64,000 nt of DNA. Source: Sordaria brevicollis (lineage: Eukaryota; Ascomycota; Sordariomycetes; Sordariales; Sordariaceae). Positions 54,941 through 62,924 of the stretch are shown here, in pieces; positions within the stretch are counted from its first letter, which is position 1, and each line of letters begins with the position of its first letter. The stretch lies in NCBI GenBank assembly GCA_033439795.1, contig JAUTDP010000002.1, forward strand, positions 2,790,001-2,854,000, read 5' to 3'. The notes beneath the pieces are model-generated. The model had not been told where the DNA came from and searched no databases. It was given only the letters and a program-made list of their open reading frames with translations. The position numbers were made by a program, and so were the translations under genes.

Positions 54941-55312
54941 ATGCCGAGGACCCTGGCCACAGCCCGACGCCTCCCTTCGAACCAACCTCGATGCAGGGAT
55001 GGCGGCATCAATCATAGAAAACGCCTGGCGCACTCGGGAATCAACCCACCGCGAATGACCGCCCCGGGCCCTCGTCACCCCAAGACCCTCGAGAAGATTT
55101 TTGAGGCCGCAGTCGCTGAAGCCCAAAGCGACTCGCAACTGGAAGACGGGCAGACGAAGAAGGACTGCGATATGGAGAAGAAGGACGTCAACAAAGGCGA
55201 GAAGAAAGCGACAAAGAAGGAAGTTGTGAAGAAGGACATCTCCAAGAACTCGGTCGCGGCGAAATCCACCGCAAAGCCGACCACAAAGAAGAGCCTCGCC
55301 AAGAAGAAGTAG
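54941..55312 (+). CDS. Array gene 2: Lys-rich H3-tail-like protein
   Basis: 123 aa. MPRTLATARR at the start (H3 1-8-like), a Pro/Arg insert with one Cys, then GGINHRKRLAHS (compare H3 [12 protein letters not shown]) and PPRMTAPGP with Met39 at the Lys27 place. Helix 'RHPKTLEKIFEAAVAE' is the same element as in genes 1 and 3. The last 50 residues are almost a Lys/Ala/Ser/Thr polymer ending KKSLAKKK. Predicted nuclear. Intact frame, with TATA-like element and leader intron upstream. Confidence 0.78.
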   Translation: MPRTLATARRLPSNQPRCRDGGINHRKRLAHSGINPPRMTAPGPRHPKTLEKIFEAAVAEAQSDSQLEDGQTKKDCDMEKKDVNKGEKKATKKEVVKKDISKNSVAAKSTAKPTTKKSLAKKK

Positions 55313-55976
55313 AACGCGTGATTGGGTGTATGCTTTCTGGCTACCACTTGCCTAGGAGCAAGTCGAGGTACTATGGGAGGAACACGGCTTCGATTGTCTT
55401 TCCCAACTTCTTTTCTGCTTCCATTTCATTCAAGTACAAGTTCTTCCGTTGCTTATATTGATACCTATACCACATCATGTGCGAGAGTAATCGAGTGTTT
55501 ACAAGCACGTATGAATGAGTAGATGAGCACATCGTGGCTATCTAGGAACTGGAGTATCACAACCTTTACCCTGTGCTGATTTTTGTTTGCCACGGCTTGT
55601 ATAGCATGAAGCCCCAGGCCGCTTAACACTTCCCCCCTCTTTCCTTTGCCCATGAATCAAGAAGCAGTGATTTACATTCTTGATCGAGCGCCTATATAAG
55701 CAGGTTGTATGCCATGCGAACTGGAGGTTGAATGACCAAAGCTCACTGCCTTCAACGAAGATTCGTTCCCTAACCATTTGTGTAGAAACCGGAAGGGCAA
55801 GCGCCTCGACACTCGGATTCTTCTCACTGGTGAATTACAAAGCATCATCAGGATCCATATCACCTCACACTTGCAACCTGGAGAATGCCATTACTACCAT
55901 GCGTGGCCAATAACAAGGTTCTCTGATCCCCTTCACCATAAAACTGCCAGGTTCACCTCGGAACGTTGATCTCTCC

Positions 55977-55985
55977 TATAAGTAC
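55977..55985 (+). promoter_or_regulatory. TATA-like element, array gene 3
   Basis: TATAAGTAC, 248 bp before the ATG at 56225, preceded by the GGTGAAT..CACACTTGCAACCTGGAG block shared with other units. Confidence 0.5.
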
Positions 55986-56140
55986 AGAGGCCAGCCAAAT
56001 TCTCTCTCTCCCAAACAAAATCCTTTCTTCAACTCGACCCATCAAAGCCGATATTAATCACCTAAAAGCCTGATCACAGTCGTCGCTTAACCATATCTAC
56101 TCGCCATCCAAGTCTCTACACATTGGTCGCAAAGCATCTT

Positions 56141-56207
56141 GTAGGCATCTCCACAGCCATACGATTTGTCATTCATGCGATGAAGCTAACCGTTTACTGT
56201 TAAACAG
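56141..56207 (+). other. Leader intron, array gene 3
   Basis: GTAGGC..GTTAAACAG, 67 nt, with GCTAAC branch site; ends 17 nt before the ATG. Confidence 0.6.
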
Positions 56208-56224
56208 CACGCTATTCGATCAAA

Positions 56225-56572
56225 ATGCCTCGAAGTCTGGCAACAGCACGCGGGCCCAGGGCCAAGAAGATTGCAGGAGTGAATCACAAACTCCTTTCGA
56301 GCGCACACATCAACCGCATGAGCGCGAAGTCAAAAACCCCGCGTCCCCGATCAGACGAGACCGTCGAGAAGATCTTCCAATATGCTCTCGAAGAGAATCG
56401 CGCCTCAGACGAGAATAAGAAAACTGAGAATGACTCCCAGCCGCCGAAGGAGGACAGCGCTGGATTGACGAAGAAGAAATTGGGCAAGACGTTCGCCGCT
56501 AAGGAAACATCCAAGAAGGTCACCAAAAAAACCGGTCGCAAAGAAGGCTATCACCAAACAGACCGTCGCTAA
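56225..56572 (+). CDS. Array gene 3: Lys-rich H3-tail-like protein, frameshifted tail
   Basis: 115 aa as it stands. MPRSLATARGPRAKKIAGVN and HKLLSSAHINRMSAKS: H3 1-8-like start, L-S-S (H3 LAS), then N-R-M-S-A with Met32 at the Lys27 place. Helix 'SDETVEKIFQYALEE' as in genes 1 and 2. After an A7 run (56525-56531) the frame reads TGRKEGYHQTDRR and stops at 56572, while the frame one base off continues with the Lys/Ala-rich tail expected of the family to a stop at 56600. So either the last segment has been frameshifted or the A7 run is miscounted. Confidence 0.7.
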   Translation: MPRSLATARGPRAKKIAGVNHKLLSSAHINRMSAKSKTPRPRSDETVEKIFQYALEENRASDENKKTENDSQPPKEDSAGLTKKKLGKTFAAKETSKKVTKKTGRKEGYHQTDRR

Positions 56573-56940
56573 GAAGGCTATCAAGGACGAAAAGGATTAA
56601 GAGTCGATGGCATCAGTCTCGCCAATACAGCTAGGTTTTTAGGTAAAGCTACCTCTACCGTAGAAGGAAACTTCGTCCTTTTTTCTCCTTCATAACCAGT
56701 CTATCATGATGAGTGATAGCGAGTGCATCATGTTTGTTTTTCGCTTTATCTCTTCACGCTGCCTTTTCCTATTTCTGCATATACATCCATTGATTTGGAG
56801 AGCTACAATGTGGCTGCTTCGAGGATATTCGCATCCACTGCAGGTACGAGGATGACGACGTGAAGCCAAGTGACTTCACATTTAACTTTCACTTGCTCTC
56901 GCCGGTGAATCAGATACGACTCAGGTTTTATATCAAAATC

Positions 56941-56950
56941 ACCCTAACCC
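56941..56950 (+). promoter_or_regulatory. Telomere-like ACCCTAACCC box upstream of array gene 4
   Basis: One and a half CCCTAA units 386 bp before the ATG at 57336. Significance uncertain. Confidence 0.25.
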
Positions 56951-57100
56951 ACCTCTAGTACTTGCAGTGTCAGTCTGCCATCAATACTGCGCACGGCCAT
57001 TCGATCACAAGGTCCTCTCATCGTGACTTCGCCAGTGAAGGGGAGGGAAAACACACCAAGGTTCCATGCAAAACCAAGTGAAGGGTCATTCCTCTGCAGA

Positions 57101-57107
57101 TAAAAGA
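57101..57107 (+). promoter_or_regulatory. TATA-like element, array gene 4
   Basis: AGATAAAAG context, 235 bp before the ATG, in the same relative place as ATAAGT in siblings. Confidence 0.4.
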
Positions 57108-57194
57108 GCACTCGCTCTCACTTCTCCAAGCATCGAACTTTCAAATCCTCCATCCACTCATTGCAGCAACCACCAAACCGTGGCAACATTTCTA

Positions 57195-57268
57195 GTAAGT
57201 GCTGTCCTCGATTGCTATTCAACCCCAATGCTTGTGGCCAACATTAAGTGCTACTACTAACAATTCAG
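57195..57268 (+). other. Leader intron, array gene 4
   Basis: GTAAGT..CTACTAACAATTCAG, 74 nt; strong donor, branch and acceptor. Ends 67 nt before the ATG. Confidence 0.75.
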
Positions 57269-57335
57269 CCGGCATACATCAGCACATATCTCGTCCTGTC
57301 AATTCATCCCTCACGTAGTACAACACAGCGACAAA

Positions 57336-57731
57336 ATGGTGGCACGCTCGTTGGATGACATCCGTCGCGCCCGCAGGGAGAGGGCCAGGCAGAGGGCCCT
57401 AGGCATCAATCCGCACAAACAGCTCACCGCCTACACCCACCTTGTGAGGCGAATGACCGCGCCGTCGACGACGACCAAGAATACCAACACCTTGTCCGAG
57501 ACTCGCAAATCCGAAGTTGCCAAACCGTTAGGCATTCCCAAGATGACATGCAACGACAAGATTCTCCTGGAGGCCATGGCCAAGAAAGCATCCAAGAGTA
57601 CCTCTAGTAAACCGAAGGCTATCTCTTTCCCCTCTCCCTGGGAGGCTGCCGCCGCGCGAAAGGCCAACGCTCCCGGCAACATGAAGGAGACCGAGCCAAA
57701 GGCTGCCAGCGAGAATAGCAGCAAGAATTAA
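57336..57731 (+). CDS. Array gene 4: basic H3-tail-like protein
   Basis: 131 aa. The N-terminus is a charged helix, MVARSLDDIRRARRERARQR, then LGINPHKQL (H3 APRKQL) and 'VRRMTAPSTTT' with Met40 at the Lys27 place (H3 'AARKSAPATGG'). The rest is Lys/Ala/Ser-rich with a Trp-containing patch 'SFPSPWEAAAARKA'. It links the MPR-type members (genes 1-3) and the MPCK-type members (genes 5-6), because its helix resembles the latter. Predicted nuclear; function inferred from the motif only. Confidence 0.75.
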   Translation: MVARSLDDIRRARRERARQRALGINPHKQLTAYTHLVRRMTAPSTTTKNTNTLSETRKSEVAKPLGIPKMTCNDKILLEAMAKKASKSTSSKPKAISFPSPWEAAAARKANAPGNMKETEPKAASENSSKN

Positions 57732-58397
57732 GGACCGGTCCCTAGTGTAAGTGGACAATAGCACTTCTTCCCCCAATATGCAACAAGTCACTGACAATAG
57801 AGTTTCTAGGCTTAGGAAGACACGATACTGGCGTCTATAATTGTGTTTCGCGACTAAGAGATGCCGAGCCGACGATCATCGGAGACGAACCTTTATGGAA
57901 GCTGCCAGCCACGATGTACACCATACGCAGGGGAAAGAGCCGAGATGGGAGTAGATTTTGTTCGAAGATTGAGTACATATAATGGATCAAGCGATCAGGG
58001 AACTACTATGATATTTGCTGCTCATTTCATTTCCGTGTAAACCAACCCTGGGTGATACCGCTACACTCTTGTTTGTGAACGAGTTTTCACGCACATTCAC
58101 CTCAATCATACGTACCCATCCCAGCGAGTGAACGGCGGGAAAAGTTACGGTCTTCCATCAACGTCTACCTAGTTTCCTCGCCACGTACATGGTATCCTTA
58201 AAGTCTACCAGTAGTAGTTTCATGTCCTACCCACTCTCACCTTCCCGTGAATTGCCAAGTCTTCGGTTTTTTTTCATCCCTTTCACCTCGCCTCAAGCCA
58301 GCCAACAACAGTGCTCTCATTTCGGGGCTTCAAGTGAATGGTGACGGGGTACTCAAGTTTCTGGCGCAAAACAAATTACTTTCGACAGGGGCAGTCT

Positions 58398-58405
58398 TAT
58401 AAGTT
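58398..58405 (+). promoter_or_regulatory. TATA-like element, array gene 5
   Basis: TATAAGTT, 196 bp before the ATG. Confidence 0.5.
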
Positions 58406-58498
58406 GGCTTCCACTTCCTTTCAGCACCGGAAATCTGCCACTTCTACACCCACCTATCCTCCCACCCACGTAACAACCAAACCACTATATATTTCCCA

Positions 58499-58573
58499 GT
58501 AAGTCACATTTTCTTGCGCCACGACTTCCAAAAACTGGACGACCTGATTACGTATTAACCAATCATTCTCAAG
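58499..58573 (+). other. Leader intron, array gene 5
   Basis: GTAAGT..TCTCAAG, 75 nt, ending 20 nt before the ATG; branch could be CTGATTAC or TTAACC. Confidence 0.55.
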
Positions 58574-58593
58574 TCCTACATAACACACATGAA

Positions 58594-58977
58594 ATGCCCT
58601 GCAAGACGTTGGCCGACATCCGCGCCTCCCGCGAGAGAACGGCAGCTCTCAAAGCGCAAGGTATCAACCCGAAGAAGATACTGGCTGGTCTGGGCATCAA
58701 CCCGACGAGGATGACCGCGCCATCCTCCTCTCACGCAACATCTGCGGCGCGTCCGTCCAAGCCCAAGAATGCTTCGGTCAAGAACCACTCCAACCGCGTT
58801 ACCAAGCCGAAGGATAAGACCCAGACAGCCAGCAAGCATAAGACCTCACGCATCGCTAAGGCCAAGGCCAAGACAGGTGAAAAGCCAGGCAACAACCGTC
58901 CGGTCAAGGCTACCTATACCAGCGATCGAAAGACCAGAAGCATGACGAGAGGTATCAATCCGGCCCAAGAGCAGTGA
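58594..58977 (+). CDS. Array gene 5: basic H3-tail-like protein
   Basis: 127 aa. MPCKTLADIRASRERTAALK forms a charged helix, then the duplicated GINP element: GINPKKILAG-LGINPTRMTAPS, with Met40 at the Lys27 place. The remainder is Lys/Ser/Thr-rich with repeated SKHK, KAKAK and KTRS patches and almost no hydrophobic residues, as in linker-histone tails. Closest sibling is gene 6 at 60491 and the decayed copy between them. Predicted nuclear. No enzyme domain. Confidence 0.75.
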   Translation: MPCKTLADIRASRERTAALKAQGINPKKILAGLGINPTRMTAPSSSHATSAARPSKPKNASVKNHSNRVTKPKDKTQTASKHKTSRIAKAKAKTGEKPGNNRPVKATYTSDRKTRSMTRGINPAQEQ

Positions 58978-59549
58978 TCAAGGACCGGAATCGCGGTCCG
59001 GCCAAGAGTCAAAGGGAGGTTGGGGACATTGGCGCACCTAGTAATCTCTCTAGGTGAGTCCCAAAAGTATTACCCGCGATGGTGTAGAAGTCCTGACCGA
59101 CAATTCGCCAAATTTAGGAGCCTGTAGCCGCAGTACCATCGAAAGAATCCATATCTAGCTGCTCAATATGCCCAGTGGGCTACGATTAGAGGTAGTTCAT
59201 GGTGGAGGCTTGATACAGCATCAGAGGAGGCTTCATGAGAAAACCCACCATACGTCTTCAAGAATGGAAACAGGGATGGCTTGCGCAGGTACAGGTCCGA
59301 TTCGAGCGTCTTTCTAGGCCGTATTTCAGTCTACGCCGGCCGAGTACAAGTGTACCTACCTTTGTTCATTATGCAAACTGGATGGATAGTCGCCAAGTTT
59401 GCGAGTCCAATAGTGTCGTCTCACCAGTGGTGCCGTGCTCACATTTTTCTTCATTGCTATGTCTTTCTCAATGTCCACATTCAAGCGTATCTGCTGTCTT
59501 TTTTGCCTTTCAGTAGCTTGTTTCTGTGGTTGAGTGTCGATATTGAGTT

Positions 59550-59957
59550 TGTTGTCTACGAGGATCTCGCGAGACTCAAGCTCCGGAGCTTAAGCCCAAG
59601 AAATGACACAACATACGTTGAGCGTCTGGGTTCCAACCCGGCTCACATGACAGCTCCGTCATTTTTTTCTACCACAAGCAAACCAGCCCGTTCGTCCATA
59701 CCGAAAGACCCATCGTCAAAGAGTCATCCCACCCGCATTTCGGAGTCAGATGGCAAGGTGAGAGTGACGAAAAAGGAGAAGTCTCGGTTCTCACCGGGAC
59801 AATGTCCAAGGTTACGCCTAAGATCAGATGGGTGGACTTCATGAGCAGCAAACGAGGTGCGAATAACGTTTTGGCTACCAAGAAGGTCTCGATTTCCAGT
59901 TTCATTAAGACCAGGGGCTCCGAAATGACTACCAGCAAGAATGTTAGCAGCAAATGA
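59550..59957 (+). pseudogene. Decayed array copy between genes 5 and 6
   Basis: Residual family sequence without a usable start. 'VYEDLARLKLRSL' corresponds to the LADIRASRER helix, 'ERLGSNPAHMTAPSFFSTTS' to 'AGLGINPTRMTAPSSSHATS', and 'KPARSSIPKDPSSKSHPTRI' to the tail of gene 5. The coding-like sequence shifts frame near 59760-59815 and continues (VTPKIRWVDFMSSKRGANN) to a stop at 59955-59957. A 53-nt segment with GTGAGA and CCAAG ends could be a splice instead of a frameshift. The upstream helix has lost its ATG and the conserved R before Met is H. Confidence 0.65.
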
Positions 59958-60284
59958 AGACCCAGTGGCGGCCTTGATATGGTCAAGTTGACCTTACCTT
60001 CACTCTCCATATAGTGCAATTGTTCACACACTGACCATGCAGCTGGTTTTCTGAAAGCCAAGTGGCTTGAACCTTCACTGCCTGTTCCCGTTTGTGGATC
60101 AGGAAGCCCCATAACTTCCACTTCACCACACTTGCGATCTGAAGTTTGGCATTGCCGGTCACCTACGAAGCGCGGCCATCACATACAAGGTTAAATCATT
60201 GCTTCACCTATTTGACAAGTGAATCAAAACTGGCTCTCCATGGTTCTGCCCTATGGAAACCTTCAAGAACCAGCATTTCGTGGG

Positions 60285-60292
60285 TATAAGAA
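60285..60292 (+). promoter_or_regulatory. TATA-like element, array gene 6
   Basis: TATAAGAA, 206 bp before the ATG; upstream 60085-60180 carries the GTGGATCAGG..ACACTTGCGATCTGAAG block resembling gene 2. Confidence 0.5.
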
Positions 60293-60380
60293 AGCTTGCT
60301 GCTGCTTCCTCCAGGCGTCAAAACTTTCCAATCCACATCAACTCACCGCGCCAACAAACCGCGTTGCCGCTGCACTCCTG

Positions 60381-60458
60381 GTAAGTCGCCCCTCGTTTTC
60401 ATACTACTTCCAGTCTCATATCATCTCCAAAGTAATGCTAACTGATCATTACACCTAG
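60381..60458 (+). other. Leader intron, array gene 6
   Basis: GTAAGT..GCTAACTGATCATTACACCTAG, 78 nt; clear donor, branch and acceptor. Ends 32 nt before the ATG. Confidence 0.75.
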
Positions 60459-60490
60459 ATACCCTTTTAAGCGCTACGATCAAAAGCAAA

Positions 60491-60931
60491 ATGCCCTGCA
60501 AGAAGCTTTCCGACATCCAGGTCTCCCGCGAGGAGCATACCAGACTCAAGGCTATGGGCATTAACCCGAGAAAGCGTCTCGCCGGTTTGGGAATCAACCC
60601 ACCCCGCATGACAGCATCGAGCGGGACTTCTACCAACACATCCTCTCCAGCGCGCTCACCCGAGGATCGTCAAACCAAAATCAGCAAGTCAACAGCCCTG
60701 TCCCCCTGGGCAAGCCAGGCGAACCGTGTATCCAAGTCCAAGGCGAAGTCCAAGACGAAGACCATGGGGGCAGCTAAGAAGGGCAAAGACACCTTGAAGG
60801 AGGACACTATCGAGGCTATTGTCACGGCCGCCGCGCAGAGCAAAGTTGTCGACAACGCGAAAACCGAGGCGAAGGGCAAAGTGAATGACGGCACAGCCAA
60901 AGACATTAAGAAGGCCAGGGTCGGCAACTAA
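60491..60931 (+). CDS. Array gene 6: basic H3-tail-like protein
   Basis: 146 aa, close sibling of gene 5. MPCKKLSDIQVSREEHTRLK helix, then GINPRKRLAG-LGINPPRMTASSG with Met40 at the Lys27 place and Ser in place of Pro30. A Lys/Ala/Thr-rich tail follows, with two amphipathic stretches ('LKEDTIEAIVTAAAQSKVV'). The GINP element is doubled as in gene 5. Intact frame; predicted nuclear. Confidence 0.76.
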   Translation: MPCKKLSDIQVSREEHTRLKAMGINPRKRLAGLGINPPRMTASSGTSTNTSSPARSPEDRQTKISKSTALSPWASQANRVSKSKAKSKTKTMGAAKKGKDTLKEDTIEAIVTAAAQSKVVDNAKTEAKGKVNDGTAKDIKKARVGN

Positions 60932-61528
60932 GGACGTCCTAGCAACTACATATCAACGATCGGGTGACAAGATACAAGGGGAGAGGGAACAAGAGAGTGG
61001 ACTGCAACCAAAGGAGGGGGGAAATGTGAGACAAAGGAATCCCGTCTGGTAAAAGCCTTCTTGAAAGCATAAAGCACGGCATGCGAAGAGATTCAATGGT
61101 CGCATAGTCTAGATTCTCGAGAAAGGTATCATGGGAGAATTGGTCATGTTAGGTCTACCATCTTTGTCACGCCCACATCATCTTTCAATGTTAAATCCTC
61201 GGTCCGTCTCATGTCTTTGAGTACAAATCCGCCTTTGTTTTACCTAACCTGGGATGTTTCCGCTTCTGGGCTTTTCTGTCTTAGGCTTGATATTCTTTGT
61301 CGGCCCTCCTTTGTGTCCTCCAGCATTCGAGTTCCGCGCAAGTCACCCAGTCGAGTCTTTGCAAAGCTCATCAGCAATTGAGCCTCAAGGCATAAAACCT
61401 TCAAACCCCATTGAATGGTGAGGACACCCAGCCACTTCTCTTTTGCCCTTGAGAAACGCTGCTCAACGTTTACATTGCACATTCCATCACCGACCTCCCC
61501 TTCTTTCCAACTTTAGCTTACAACCAAA

Positions 61529-62924
61529 ATGCCTAGATCCCTGAATACCGCTCGCGGGGCGTTCAAGAAACCCCAGGATGGAAATAATCCCCGTAAGCAG
61601 CTCGACAGCTCGCGTGTCCGGCGGATGACCGCACCCGCAGTCCGGCGTGAGCCCGCGCCGGAACAATCCGAGGAGAACGAATCTGCCGAAGAAGAACCAG
61701 TCGAGGAAGAGCCAGTCGAAGAAGAACCAGTCAAGGAGGAACCTCAGTCTCCCATCGCCGCCCGCGGGCCTGTCAGTAAATTCCCAGGTGGAGTTAATCC
61801 CCGTAAGCAACTCGACAGTTCGCGTGTACGACGGATGACCGCACCTCGAGTCCGGCGTGAGCCTGCGCCGGAACCATCTGAGGAGGATGAATCCGAGGAG
61901 GAAGAACCGATCAAGGGAGAATCACCTCCAGTCAAGGAAGAAAATAGTTCTCCTATACCTGCAGCCCCCCGTGGGCCTGTCAGTAAATTCCCGGGTGGGG
62001 TTAATCCCCGTAAGCAACTCGATAGTTCCCGTGTACAGCGTAAGACCGCACCTCGAGTCCGTCCTCAACCCGCGCCGGAACCATCCGAGGAGGACGAATC
62101 CATGGAGGACGCACCCGAGGAAGATGAACCCGAAGACGAGGAATCCGAAGAGGAGGAATCGCCATCCAAGAAGCGCGGCGACCCATCCGGATGCAAGCCC
62201 GGGGGTGGAAAGAGGAAGAGAGATGACTCGGATGATGACGACGACGACCGCGGCAATGGAAGTGACAATGACGAGGACGACGACAACGCCGGAGATAGGA
62301 GACCCAGGAAGAAAGCCCGAGCCGCTCCAACAAAGAGGTACAACACGAAGAGGGTGCCGACAACCCGAGGGAACAGAAGGGCTGCGGAGTTGTCCAAACA
62401 ACACATCGCTGAGGGAGGTCCTGCTGTCCAAGCCCGACGCGTGGAGGACTGGAACCCAAAGAAACCTGGCGATCTTGAGTGGACGGTCCGGGGAATTATT
62501 GGAGAGAAAGTGAGCGCGAAGGGCAAGGTCGAATACCTAATTGACTGGGAACCCACTGGAGGCCATGAATGGGATCCAACTTGGGTAAGTTTCCTCACAT
62601 CCACGTACACCATTCTGCTAGTGTCTGCTGTACTTCCCCATCCATATACGGTCTGCGCACGTGTACTGACTTGCCCCGATTGCCATGTTACAGGAGCCCG
62701 TGGAAATGCTTGCGAAAGATCGAGACCAGACCATCGCCGCTTGGGAAGTGTTGAAGTTTGCGAAAGCGCGCGCTGAAGCAGAAGCCCTTGCCGAGAGTAA
62801 GATGGACCTTGATGTCTTCGAAGTCTCGGATAACAAGTCAAAGAAGAGGGCGTACCCCGAGAAGCAGCATGAGGCGCTATTCCATCGGAATACGAGGGCT
62901 GGACGGAAGCTGAACGCAGTATAG
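61529..62924 (+). CDS. Chromodomain protein with three H3-tail-like repeats
   Basis: 428 aa from exons 61529-62584 and 62694-62924 (intron GTAAGT..TTACAG). Starts MPRSLNTARG. Three repeats carry PRKQLDSSRV followed by RRMTAP (residues 21-36, 91-106) or QRKTAP (160-175); repeats 2 and 3 are preceded by ARGPVSKFPGG or PRGPVSKFPGG. H3 reads [24 protein letters not shown] in pieces. Repeats are separated by Glu/Pro-rich linkers. A basic/acidic region (residues ~205-290) precedes a chromodomain at ~317-375: 'LEWTVRGIIGEK', 'GKVEYLIDWEPTG', 'WDPTWEP'. Two cage aromatics are present (W318, W340); the third cage position looks like Thr. The intron lies inside the chromodomain. Likely a methyl-lysine reader on chromatin. 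Confidence 0.85.
61577..62069 (+). repeat. Three DNA repeats encoding the H3-tail-like motif
   Basis: Units at about 61590-61670, 61784-61880 and 61992-62090 share AATCCCCGTAAGCA(G/A)CTCGA, then CGTGTCCG or CGTGTACG, then (C)GGATGACCGCACC or CGTAAGACCGCACC. The last two units are the most alike, so the newest duplication is of unit 2 or 3. Confidence 0.85.

Noticed and set aside
59281..59549. N-terminal extension of the decayed array copy
   Set aside because: The sequence before 'VYEDLAR' has no similarity to the siblings; its Met is a chance start.
53800..60931. The array genes as true linker histones or H3 variants
   Set aside because: They have Lys-rich tails and H3-tail-like motifs but no winged-helix domain and no histone fold, and lengths are wrong for H3.
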